64,000 bases of DNA from Chroococcidiopsis thermalis PCC 7203 (GTDB taxonomy: Bacteria > Cyanobacteriota > Cyanobacteriia > Cyanobacteriales > Chroococcidiopsidaceae). Of this stretch, positions 37,189 to 45,800 are shown piece after piece. How positions within the stretch are numbered: the first letter of the stretch is position 1; every line of letters begins with the position of its first letter. The notes beneath the pieces are model-generated. The model saw nothing but the letters and a program-made list of their open reading frames with translations, was not told the DNA's origin and did not search any database. The DNA lies in NCBI RefSeq assembly GCF_000317125.1, contig NC_019695.1:2220336-2284335 (forward strand), read 5' to 3'. The position numbers and the translations under genes were made by a program.

Positions 37189-38333
37189 TGCTGCCATTCA
37201 TCCGCTCAGACCTGGCTCGGTTCACAGCTTACAAACCCCATCCCAATAGTCCATCTGGAAAAGCTGTTGAGTCGTCAATTGCGCTCGATCGCTTAGATAC
37301 AAATGAAAGTCCGTTCGATCTACCCCAGGAGTTGAAAGAAAAGCTTGCCTGGATGTATCAGCACGCACTAGAGAGCAACCGCTATCCTGATGGAGAACAC
37401 GCTCAGCTCAAAAGCGCGATCGCCCAATATGTCAATGAGTCAGCGGTACTAGCTGATGCTGGTTTTACCAGCGCCAATATTTCTGTCGGTAATGGTTCGG
37501 ACGAACTGATTCGTTCTTTGTTGATTGCAACTTGCTTGCAGGGAGAAGGAGCGATTTTAGTTGCCAATCCTACGTTTTCGATGTATGGAATTTTAGCTCA
37601 AACTTTGGGTATTCCTGCGATCGCTGTGGCGCGAAACCCCGACAACTTCGAGATCGATCTAACTGCGGCAAAATTGGCGATCGCGAACGAGCAAAATCCT
37701 CCCATCCGCGTTGTGTTTGTCGTCCATCCCAATTCACCTACAGCTAATGCTTTAACTACAGCGGAATTGGAGTGGTTGCGTAGTTTGCCACAGGAGATTT
37801 TAGTCGTCATTGACGAAGCTTATTTCGAGTTTAGTCAAACAACTGTTGCCAGCGAATTATTGCACCGCTCGAATTGGATTGTACTGCGGACATTTTCCAA
37901 AGCTTTTCGCTTGGCAGCACATCGGGTAGGCTATGCGATCGGGCATCCAGAATTAATTATGACTTTGGAAAAAATTCGTCTCCCTTATAATTTACCTACA
38001 TATTCTCAAGCAGCAGCCGCGATTGCTCTTCAGTATCGTCACACCTTATTGACCGCAATTCCCCAAATTTTATCTGAAAGAAGCAAGCTAATGCAGGTTT
38101 TAACCGCTTGCCCTCAGTTCAAAGTCTATCCAAGTATGGCTAATTTTATTTTTATTCAGTTACAGCAGGATGCGATCGCCCTAGAAACCGATTCCCTTAA
38201 CAAGTTACATCAACAGTTACAAGCTAGCGGTACGTTAGTCAGACAGATTAGCAACGGCTTGCGAATTACTATCGGCACACCAGAGGAAAATGCTCGTACT
38301 TTAGAGAGACTTTTATCAGTTCTGAGTGGCTGA
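37188..38333 (+). CDS. hisC: Histidinol-phosphate aminotransferase HisC
   Basis: A 381-residue fold-type I PLP aminotransferase for the seventh step of histidine synthesis. It shows the opening [25 protein letters not shown], the substrate/PLP block [11 protein letters not shown], the Schiff-base lysine in [19 protein letters not shown] and the C-terminal [18 protein letters not shown] with the phosphate-binding Arg. It is the second gene of a two-gene unit with the hydrolase. Cyanobacteria often have two hisC-like genes, so a paralogue with broader specificity is possible. Confidence 0.92.
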   Translation: MLPFIRSDLARFTAYKPHPNSPSGKAVESSIALDRLDTNESPFDLPQELKEKLAWMYQHALESNRYPDGEHAQLKSAIAQYVNESAVLADAGFTSANISVGNGSDELIRSLLIATCLQGEGAILVANPTFSMYGILAQTLGIPAIAVARNPDNFEIDLTAAKLAIANEQNPPIRVVFVVHPNSPTANALTTAELEWLRSLPQEILVVIDEAYFEFSQTTVASELLHRSNWIVLRTFSKAFRLAAHRVGYAIGHPELIMTLEKIRLPYNLPTYSQAAAAIALQYRHTLLTAIPQILSERSKLMQVLTACPQFKVYPSMANFIFIQLQQDAIALETDSLNKLHQQLQASGTLVRQISNGLRITIGTPEENARTLERLLSVLSG

Positions 38334-38351
38334 TGGAACCAGAATTGCTTC

Positions 38352-38404
38352 CTTGTCCCCCTTGTCCCCCTTGTCTCCCTTGTCTCCCTTGTCTCCCTTG
38401 TCTT
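38352..38404. repeat. CTTGTCYCC nonamer tandem repeat
   Basis: CTTGTCCCC x2 then CTTGTCTCC x3 and a partial unit lie between the convergent ends of hisC and the next gene. The complementary GGGGGACAA units near 16060 belong to the same repeat type. Confidence 0.85.
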
Positions 38405-38428
38405 GTCTTAACCCCTCAACTCCGCATC

Positions 38429-38992
38429 CTAAATTCGGCGGCGCTCAATGCTACTGGGTCGGCGTACCATAGCAACAGTTTGGGGCAGAATGCCAACTAG
38501 CAGGGCAAAAGCCTCGTCTGAAACACGATTTACAGTTTCCGTGTCAAAATACTGTTCAAATTGTTCGAGAATTTTTTGCACTCGTTGCTGGGGAACTGTC
38601 TTCTCGGTAATTTGCTTCATCAACCGAATCCACTGCCGTCGGATTAAGTAAGCTTTCTGACAGTCTTCATGGGATTCAGGCGTAACTAAAGAAAGATTCC
38701 CGACTGGTATTGCTGCTTGACAATCGCGATCGTAAAAACCCCCCACTGCGGCTCCAGGTCCGGCAAATTCTGCATGAAAGCGCTTGATCACGATCAAGCC
38801 ATTTCTGCGGCGACTGTTGACCATCAGTACTTGCCCGTTGTGCAGCAGCTGTAGAATTTCTGAAGCATTCTGACTTTCGTTAATATGTGTCATGCTGCTA
38901 GAACCACAGGAATCGGTAATGCCGATACTGCTACAAGGGGTTTGGGCTAGTAGTAGAGCAGGTTGGTAATACGATTGGATTCTACTATCCAT
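38429..38992 (-). CDS. Conserved-type cyanobacterial protein, unknown function
   Basis: A 187-residue soluble protein. The N-terminal 33 residues are low-complexity, so translation may start at the internal Met of MTHINESQNASEILQLLHNG (38893). The core includes VLMVNSRRRNGLIVIKRFHA, GGFYDRDCQAAIPVGNL and a helical C-terminus (QRVQKILEQFEQYFDTETVN). No known domain is recognised. It is monocistronic. Confidence 0.65.
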   Translation of the reverse strand: MDSRIQSYYQPALLLAQTPCSSIGITDSCGSSSMTHINESQNASEILQLLHNGQVLMVNSRRRNGLIVIKRFHAEFAGPGAAVGGFYDRDCQAAIPVGNLSLVTPESHEDCQKAYLIRRQWIRLMKQITEKTVPQQRVQKILEQFEQYFDTETVNRVSDEAFALLVGILPQTVAMVRRPSSIERRRI

Positions 38993-39459
38993 TTTTCCTA
39001 CTCAAGATAAGTTTTCTGTGGGTTTGTAAGTATAAAGAGTAGCTAGGAGTCAAATCCAACTGCTTTGCCTTCCCTTCAATCTAAAACATGACGACAGAGC
39101 AAACAAAAACGCGATTTTTGTCTTTGGTTACCCATTTTGCTTCATATTCTATTTGATCTAGCAAAGGCTGATATAAAGTAACTATGAGGTAAGTTTAAAG
39201 CCTTAATAAAGATTAAATTCATAAATCTTATAGGCTGAGAAGAGGCTAATATCTATTTAAGCAATAATTAATACCGTATTGCTTGAATATTTTAACGTTT
39301 ACTTAATTATTTGGCAGCAGTTACAATTTGTATCCTTTTTGCTAGCGGTGGGATCGATAGAGCGACCTGAAAGGGATAGACAGCTTTGCACCGCTCAAGG
39401 TCAGAGATCGTCATTCCAGTGTCAAGTTTTCGATCTAGCTGTCAGTACCAAAATCGCAT
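38993..39459. other. 467-bp spacer, no gene seen
   Basis: AT-rich sequence upstream of the hypothetical gene on the minus strand. No ORF with coding character, no repeat tract and no recognisable RNA. Confidence 0.5.
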
Positions 39460-40152
39460 TCAATTACTATTGCTGGATTTGAGGTGCTTGTGTAATAGCA
39501 TCTGCCGAGGTTGTTTAAATAGCCAATGACTCCAACTTGTATCAATTTGTTCTAACTGATATCCCAATTTTAGATAGAGTTGTCGTGCTTGATGATTATT
39601 TTCTAAGACATGGAGAAATAGATCGTCAAAACCCCAAGATTTAGCAACTTGTTCGCAGCTAAGCAGTAATTTCCCGGCTATTCCTTGGCGGCGACGAGTT
39701 GTATGAACCGCTAGATTTGAAAGATAGGGATATTGATAGCCTTGGCGATAGGAAGTAAAGCTGCAAGTGGTTCCAAGCGGGATTGTACGTAATGCCAGTT
39801 CTACTGTTCCAGCTATACCCAACGTACTGTCATGGGAATACATACCTGTATTTTCGTTTTGTGCAGTTTTTTCCACTGCGACTAGACAGACGTGATGCGG
39901 GGCAGTAGCATGAATGCGATGGCGAATGTCTTCATAAATACCCACTCTCAACAACGGGTAAGTCCAACCAAAAAATCCTTCGCGAGAGTGAAAACTGTCT
40001 GCTAGAACTTCTGCCACACTTGACACATCTTCCAGTCTGGCAGGACGAACTTGCCAGTGGAAGTTGCGATCGCCTGGTTGCGATGTCGGCACTTGAAAAT
40101 TAGATGGAGTCAAAGAGGAAGATTTTGAAACATATAAGCTGCCCACTGCCAA
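39460..40152 (-). CDS. GNAT-family N-acetyltransferase
   Basis: A 230-residue protein. Residues 30-225 are a GNAT fold with the acetyl-CoA-binding block YLSNLAVHTTRRRQGIAGKL (R/Q-x-x-G-x-G/A pattern) and the C-terminal strand LHVLENNHQARQLYLKLGYQ. The first 28 residues are probably disordered. The acceptor cannot be told; small molecules or protein N-termini are both possible. It lies alone, divergent from tRNA-Gly. Confidence 0.85.
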   Translation of the reverse strand: MAVGSLYVSKSSSLTPSNFQVPTSQPGDRNFHWQVRPARLEDVSSVAEVLADSFHSREGFFGWTYPLLRVGIYEDIRHRIHATAPHHVCLVAVEKTAQNENTGMYSHDSTLGIAGTVELALRTIPLGTTCSFTSYRQGYQYPYLSNLAVHTTRRRQGIAGKLLLSCEQVAKSWGFDDLFLHVLENNHQARQLYLKLGYQLEQIDTSWSHWLFKQPRQMLLHKHLKSSNSN

Positions 40153-40358
40153 ATATCCTAAACGATCGCTACAGCTAAGACCAGAATAGCTTATGGAAGA
40201 CCGCTCGGAAATCAGAGGTCAGCACAAAAAGTCACGAGCGCTAGCCACTTCACCACTCCCTACTTCCCGATTGCTGAGTAACTGCGTGCAAACTCAATAA
40301 AATCTATGTTATTCTAATTGAGTTGTCCAGTAGCGACATCTTGTATCGTCAACGGCGT

Positions 40359-40429
40359 GCGGGCATAGTTTAGTGGTAAAACCATAGCCTTCCAAGCTAT
40401 TGATGCGAGTTCGATTCTCGCTGCCCGCT
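40359..40429 (+). tRNA. tRNA-Gly (anticodon TCC)
   Basis: A full cloverleaf of 71 bases. Acceptor GCGGGCA (40359-40365) pairs with TGCCCGC (40422-40428), discriminator T. The anticodon stem ATAGC/GCTAT encloses the loop CTTCCAA (anticodon TCC). The T-arm is GCGAG-TTCGATT-CTCGC. CCA is not encoded. A 3' partial copy lies at 54064. Confidence 0.97.
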
Positions 40430-40435
40430 TTTTGA
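40382..40435 (+). other. Left attachment repeat (attL-like), inside the tRNA 3' part
   Basis: These 54 bases, from the anticodon stem to TTTTTGA after the tRNA, recur at 54064-54117 in the same orientation with two mismatches. Integrases of the tyrosine family commonly use this part of tRNA genes as the attachment site. Confidence 0.75.
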
Positions 40436-40437
40436 TT

Positions 40438-40471
40438 AAAACCCCTGAAATCGTTGAGCTTCAGGGGTTTT
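40438..40471 (+). terminator. Intrinsic terminator after tRNA-Gly
   Basis: CCCCTGAA (40442-40449) pairs with TTCAGGGG (40460-40467). Flanking AAAA/TTTT extends the stem and gives the T-tract. Confidence 0.8.
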
Positions 40472-40610
40472 GCAGTTTCATGCTATGCGAGAAAATAGTA
40501 CAAAAGTTCTAATTTCGTGTTAAAAATTGGGGTAAAGTTGGGGTAAATTATTGGCGTTGATACGCCAGCAACACGCTTGCTAGTGCAGATGAGAGCAAAT
40601 CAAATCGTTC

Positions 40611-41138
40611 GTGGAGTATAAAAGCCCACAATGCTCGGAAAATACAATGCTCTTTGCTTACGGACAATTTACAACGTATCTATACAAACTACCTACTCGC
40701 GATCTCAGCAAAGCTAGTGAGATTAGAGATTATGCGCTCAAAACATTTCCGATTGAGTCATGTAAGCGGTTTCTCGTTAGACTCAATGCCTGCTGTAAAT
40801 GGGCGATGCAGTCGGGTTTGATTTCTGAAAATCCATTTATTGGGATGGCAAGTGAAATTAAACCACCAAAATCTCAGCAGAGTACGGAAGACGAAGACAT
40901 TTACCCGTTCGCAGTGATAGAACGGGATACCATCATTGATGCGATCGCCAATAACACTTTCTGTAAAAAGCATTCAGCTTTTAAGCACAGTCATGACAAA
41001 ACATATCTTGAGTTTTTGTTTCTGACTGGTTGCCGTCCCAGTGAAGCGATCGCACTTCAATGGAAACACGTTAGCAATGATTTTAGGTCTATCAGTTTCG
41101 AGCAGGCAATCATCGAGGCGACCAAGGTAGTCAATTGA
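40611..41138 (+). pseudogene. Truncated tyrosine recombinase (integrase)
   Basis: A 175-codon fragment of a cyanobacterial phage-type integrase. It shows the core-binding helices (CKRFLVRLNACCKWAMQSGL, ENPFIGMASEIKPPKSQQS) and the first catalytic arginine in FLFLTGCRPSEAIALQWKHV. It then stops within the catalytic domain, before the HxxR box and the tyrosine nucleophile. The N-terminal arm domain also seems absent. The break coincides with IS3-type sequence, so an insertion removed the 3' half. It lies 180 bp downstream of tRNA-Gly in the same direction, the usual position for the integrase of a tRNA-targeting element. Confidence 0.85.
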
Positions 41139-41416
41139 AGTAAATTGACTTTACCCAATGCTTGAAAGCAGTTGATGTCAAAATTAGTATGGATGGCAGA
41201 GGAAGATGTCATGAGCATATATTTATTGAACGTTTATGGCGCTTGCTCAAGTATGAATTAATTTACTTGTTGGATTTTCGTGATGGAAAACATTTAAAAT
41301 TTGAGGTCAAAAAATGATTTTATTGGTATAACGATCGAAGATTTTGTCAAGCATTAGATTATCAAACTCCTAATACTGTTTATTGGAAAAGTTTGAAATC
41401 TCTTGAACTTGTTTGA
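41139..41416 (+). mobile_element. 3' remnant of an IS3-family transposase gene
   Basis: Translation gives the C-terminal third of an OrfB-type DDE transposase: FTQCLKAVDVKISMDGRGRC, FIERLWRLLKYELIYLLDF, then a TGA stop, then FYWYNDRRFCQALDYQTPNT and VYWKSL. The catalytic Glu region (ERLWR) is present, but the first two Asp residues and the 5' part are missing. The in-frame stop confirms decay. It directly abuts the broken integrase. Confidence 0.85.
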
Positions 41417-41521
41417 TGGAGCGAGTGCTTACCATTGGGTTAGAGCTTAACTATCCCCTCAAATTGTCTAACCATTGGGAGCCACTTCACTGTTTTATGG
41501 GGTATTTCCTTTTTTTATTTT

Positions 41522-42775
41522 TCAACCTCTTGAGCTAGTTGTTAACGAGCCAGTATTGATAAATGTCAAATTGACTCCGAGCAAATGCTGTTTTTGACTG
41601 AAAACGGGAACGATGTAAATATCAAAGTAACTTGTACCTTTTGAAGTGTTCCACTCGATGTTTTTCAAAGTGACTCGACGACGATTCCGATAAAATGTTT
41701 GAAGCGAAGTCTGAGAACCCAGCAACTTTCCAGGTTCGAGTTCTTCAAAGGGACGATGCCAATCGTTTAAGGTTAATCCGAATAGGATATTTGCCTGGTT
41801 GTTGGAAGCGACTAGACAACCACGATTGTCTACTGCTAGTTGAGCCTCATGACTTGTTTCGTAAGCAGTTTGCCAAAATTGAATTTGGCTGGTCGTTGTA
41901 TCAATGACTTGCTCTTTACTAGATTTGGGGTTAATTAATAGGTGGTCATTCAGTTCCAGATTTAGCCCTTTTGCATAAACGTGATGCTTTAAACTGATAG
42001 ACGTAAAAATTTGTCTGTGGTTGACTAATGTTTCTGAATTACCCAGGAAGAGAAAACCAGTGTTTTTCAGCGCAAAGTGGAAGCGAACAAAGATCGATGC
42101 TTGTGTCTCTGGGGTGAAATAGATTAGTACATTACGACACGATAAGAGATCGATTTTGGACATCGGCGCATTTTTAGCCAGGTGGTGATGACCGAAGACG
42201 ATCTGGCGGCGCATTTGTCGGTGAAACACATAACCATCAAGAGTTGGCTCAAAGTATTTCTCCAGCAGTTGGGGAGGAATTGATGTAACTTGTTTGGAGT
42301 CATAAGTGGCAAGACGCGCTTGTCCAATCGCAGCTTCATCCACGTCTGTGGCATAAAATTGGACTCGCTGCAAACAAGCTTCGATCCCTAAAGCTTCGGC
42401 AAACAACATCAGTAGGCTATACACTTCCTGTCCAGCAGCACAACCCGCACTCCAAACTCGAATTGGTTCATCAGGCTGAACGCTGGCGATGATTTTGGGG
42501 ATGATGTTGCTTGCTAAGTAGTCCCAAGCGTCGCGATCGCGAAAGAAACTAGTGACATTAATCAGAACGGTATCTAACAGCGCCCTCCACTCAGAGTCGT
42601 GGCTTTGCAAATACTGTAAGTAGTCTTGATAGCTACCAATGTTGATGCTCTGCATTCGCTGCCGAAATCGTCGCACCAAACTAGAGCGTTTATAGCCCGT
42701 CAAGTCACAGCCGCGATTGTGCTTGAGGTAGTCTAATAAGGCTTCAAATTCTGGCTCGGCTGGGAGCAGATTCAT
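41522..42775 (-). CDS. CheR-type methyltransferase with C-terminal PAS domain
   Basis: A 417-residue protein. CheR N-terminal helices (RSSLVRRFRQRMQSINIGSY) are followed by the SAM-dependent methyltransferase domain with VWSAGCAAGQEVYSL, FYATDVDEAAIGQAR and LLSCRNVLIYFTPE. From about residue 285 a PAS-like domain follows (EAQLAVDNRGCLVASNNQAN). CheR enzymes methylate glutamates on chemoreceptors, but CheR-PAS proteins without receptors nearby usually belong to kinase-type signalling. It lies 50 bp downstream of the giant kinase gene and is probably co-transcribed. No CheB domain is present. Confidence 0.88.
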   Translation of the reverse strand: MNLLPAEPEFEALLDYLKHNRGCDLTGYKRSSLVRRFRQRMQSINIGSYQDYLQYLQSHDSEWRALLDTVLINVTSFFRDRDAWDYLASNIIPKIIASVQPDEPIRVWSAGCAAGQEVYSLLMLFAEALGIEACLQRVQFYATDVDEAAIGQARLATYDSKQVTSIPPQLLEKYFEPTLDGYVFHRQMRRQIVFGHHHLAKNAPMSKIDLLSCRNVLIYFTPETQASIFVRFHFALKNTGFLFLGNSETLVNHRQIFTSISLKHHVYAKGLNLELNDHLLINPKSSKEQVIDTTTSQIQFWQTAYETSHEAQLAVDNRGCLVASNNQANILFGLTLNDWHRPFEELEPGKLLGSQTSLQTFYRNRRRVTLKNIEWNTSKGTSYFDIYIVPVFSQKQHLLGVNLTFINTGSLTTSSRG

Positions 42776-42825
42776 CGAAAGGTTTGAGATTTATCCTCCA
42801 ACTTCAGCTTATAACAAAGAATTTA

Positions 42826-45800
42826 TCACTCTTGTAAAATCGGTAGCTTGACGGTAAAGGTTGCGCCAAGCCCCGCTCCAGAACTTTCGGCATGGATCGT
42901 GCCATTGTGGAGTTCGACTAGGTGACGAGCGATCGCTAACCCCAGTCCCAATCCCTTAGCTGAATCTGCTCCTTCGGCTTGACGGAAGCGATCGAACACA
43001 TGGGGAAGAAAATCAGTAGCAATGCCAATACCCGTGTCTGTAATCCCGATCTCGGCTACTTTTGATTCCCAACTCTCCTTCACTACCAATTGAACAGTGA
43101 TGCTGCCTGATTCTGGAGTGAATTTAATGGCATTAGTCAGGAGATTACAGATCGTTTGTTGCAGGCGATCGCGATCGCCCAAAACAGTAACACTCGGATT
43201 GCGGTCGGTTGGTTGCCACTGTAAATGAATGTCTTTGGCGATCGCAGCAGTCAAGACTGCTGCGATCGCGTTTTCAATTACCGATTGCAGTTCGACAGGC
43301 TGAAGACTCAAACGCACTTTACCTGCTGTAATGCGGGAAATATCCAGCAAGTCCTGAATCAGTTTGGCTTGCAGCGTGGCATTACGCTCGATCGTCTCTA
43401 GCGATTTCATTAACATAGATTGACTGGGTGGTGAGCCGCGCAACAACCGCGTCCAACCGAGAATGGCAACCAAGGGAGTATTCAGTTCGTGGGAAACGGT
43501 TGACAACAACTCATCTTTTCTACGGCTGGTGGTTCTTTCCTGGCGGAGTGCTTCTCCCCGTAGTTGCGCCATCTGGAGATGGGCATTCACGCGAGACACT
43601 AATTCAGCAGCAGAGAAGGGCTTGATCAGATAATCGTCCGCTCCCGCTTCCAACCCTTCTACGATCGATTCTTCTCCGGCACGGGCAGAAAGCAGAATGA
43701 TGGGAATCTCTCTGGTTGGTGGGTCGGCACGCAATGCTTTTAGCAATGCAAAGCCGTCTAGTCCTGGCATCATCACATCGCTCAGCACCAGATTTGGCGC
43801 TCGTTCTTGAACCGCCGCCAGCGCCGTTGCTCCATCCGCAACTGCTTCGACTTGGACGTATTCGCTTAGTATTCTTGTCAGGTAATCGCGCATATCGGCA
43901 TTGTCATCGACCAGGAGAATGCGAGCAGAAGGGAATGTAGCATCTGTCTGTAACCCCAGAGATTCCCCTAAATTCCCCTTGGCAAGGGGGACTTTCACTA
44001 TATTTTCTCCCCGAAGATCGGGTGGCTGGGGGGGAGCTGAATCTGCTGGTAGCCAACGCTCTGCCTCTTCAACATAGGAGGCAGCACCGATCGCGGTTGA
44101 TGCCTGAGTGCGTTGTGTTGTGTTACGTTCGCGAAGCGTCTCCGAAGGAGAATCGCCTACGACTCGACGTAGGCGATCGCCCTGTAGGTGAGCTGTGCCT
44201 AAAGGAATTGTGACGGTGAAGCAGGTTCCCTGTCCCACGACGCTGCTTACGTCTACGCTGCCAACATGCAGTCGAATCAGTTCATGCACTAGGGCTAGAC
44301 CAATCCCAGACCCTTCATGTGTCCGTGCTTGCGCTCCTCGTACCTGGTAGAATCGCTCGAACAGATGGGGCAGTTCTTCCGGCGCAATTCCTGTACCTGT
44401 ATCTTGTATTTGTAACCGGACGCGTTCGGCTCTGCCGTTGCGCTGCGCGCATTCGCCATCAGCTCGATGCAGTCTAACAGCGATTTCGCCTTCTAGGGTA
44501 AACTTTAAGGCGTTGGAGAGCAGGTTAAGGACAATTTTTTCCCACATCTCGCGATCGACATACACGGGTTCTGGCAACGGTGGGCAATCGACAATTAGCC
44601 GCAGCCCTGCTCGCTCGATCGCAGAACGGAATACGCTGGCTAGCTCCGTCGTGAACATTGCCAAATCGGTCGGTTCGTAGACTGCTTCCATGCGTCCAAC
44701 TTCGATGCGCGAGAAGTCGAGCAGGGTATTGACCAATTTTAGGAGTCTATTCGCGTTTCGATGCGCCAGTTCCAGCCGTTCGCGGTGAGCGGAAGCAAGG
44801 GGGTGGGTGCGATCGCTCAACGCATCTTGCAGCGGAGCCAGCAGCAGCGTTAACGGCGTGCGGAATTCGTGCGATACATTGCTGAAGAAAGTTGTTTTGG
44901 CGCGATCGAGTTCTGCTAGGGTCTCCGCTTGTTGGCGTTCTTCTTCGCGAACAGCAGACTCACGAATCCGTTGCAGTTCCAATTCGCGCATCGCTGCTTC
45001 AGCGCGGGCGCGTTCCACTGCTGCCCAAGTGCGCTCAGCGGTTTCTTCTAACAATGCGATCTCGTCTGGAGTCCAAGGATGGGGTTCGTTGAAATACGCG
45101 ACTAGGCACGCTACGAAGCGTCCTTTCTTGACAAGCGGGGCGAGAACCCACGCACGGGTCTGAGTCATCGCACATGCGGATTGCTGTTCGAGTGACAGGC
45201 TTTCGTCTGTCGTCACATCGTCTCGCCAAGTCGTGCGTCCGGTTCGAGCCTCCACGATCGCTGCTGGCTCGAAGTCCGTGAAGCGATAAGTGTGTCCGAC
45301 AAAGGGCGGAGCGTCCGCGATTAAGTCCTCAGCAGTAGCAGACACTTCTTCTGTTTGATCAAATGCCTCGAAGTAGCAGACCCGAATCGCGCCGAGATGC
45401 TCGCGCAGGACACGACTAGCTGTCATCTGTATCTCTACAGAGTCGGAGAGCGATCGCAGCGCATCCGACAACTTGACCCGGAACGCATCCATTTCAGCAG
45501 CGCGGCGCAATTGTGCTTCTGTTCGCTTGCGATCGGTGATGTCGTTAAACACAACGGCAATTTGGCGACTGCCCTCACCCCCAACCCGCGAAAAGTAAAT
45601 ATCTATCCAGCGGTTTAAGCCTTCAGCGTAATCTTCAACGCGGGTGGCAACGCCTGTCTGGATAACTCTGTCGATCGCTTCCAACCAGAAGGATTCAAGG
45701 ATGGGATTGAGTTCCACTGCCGTTTTGCCCACCGCGTTTTCCAATCCGCTCAATTGCTCGAACGCCGGATTGACTTCCAGATAACGCAAGTCAACGGGTT

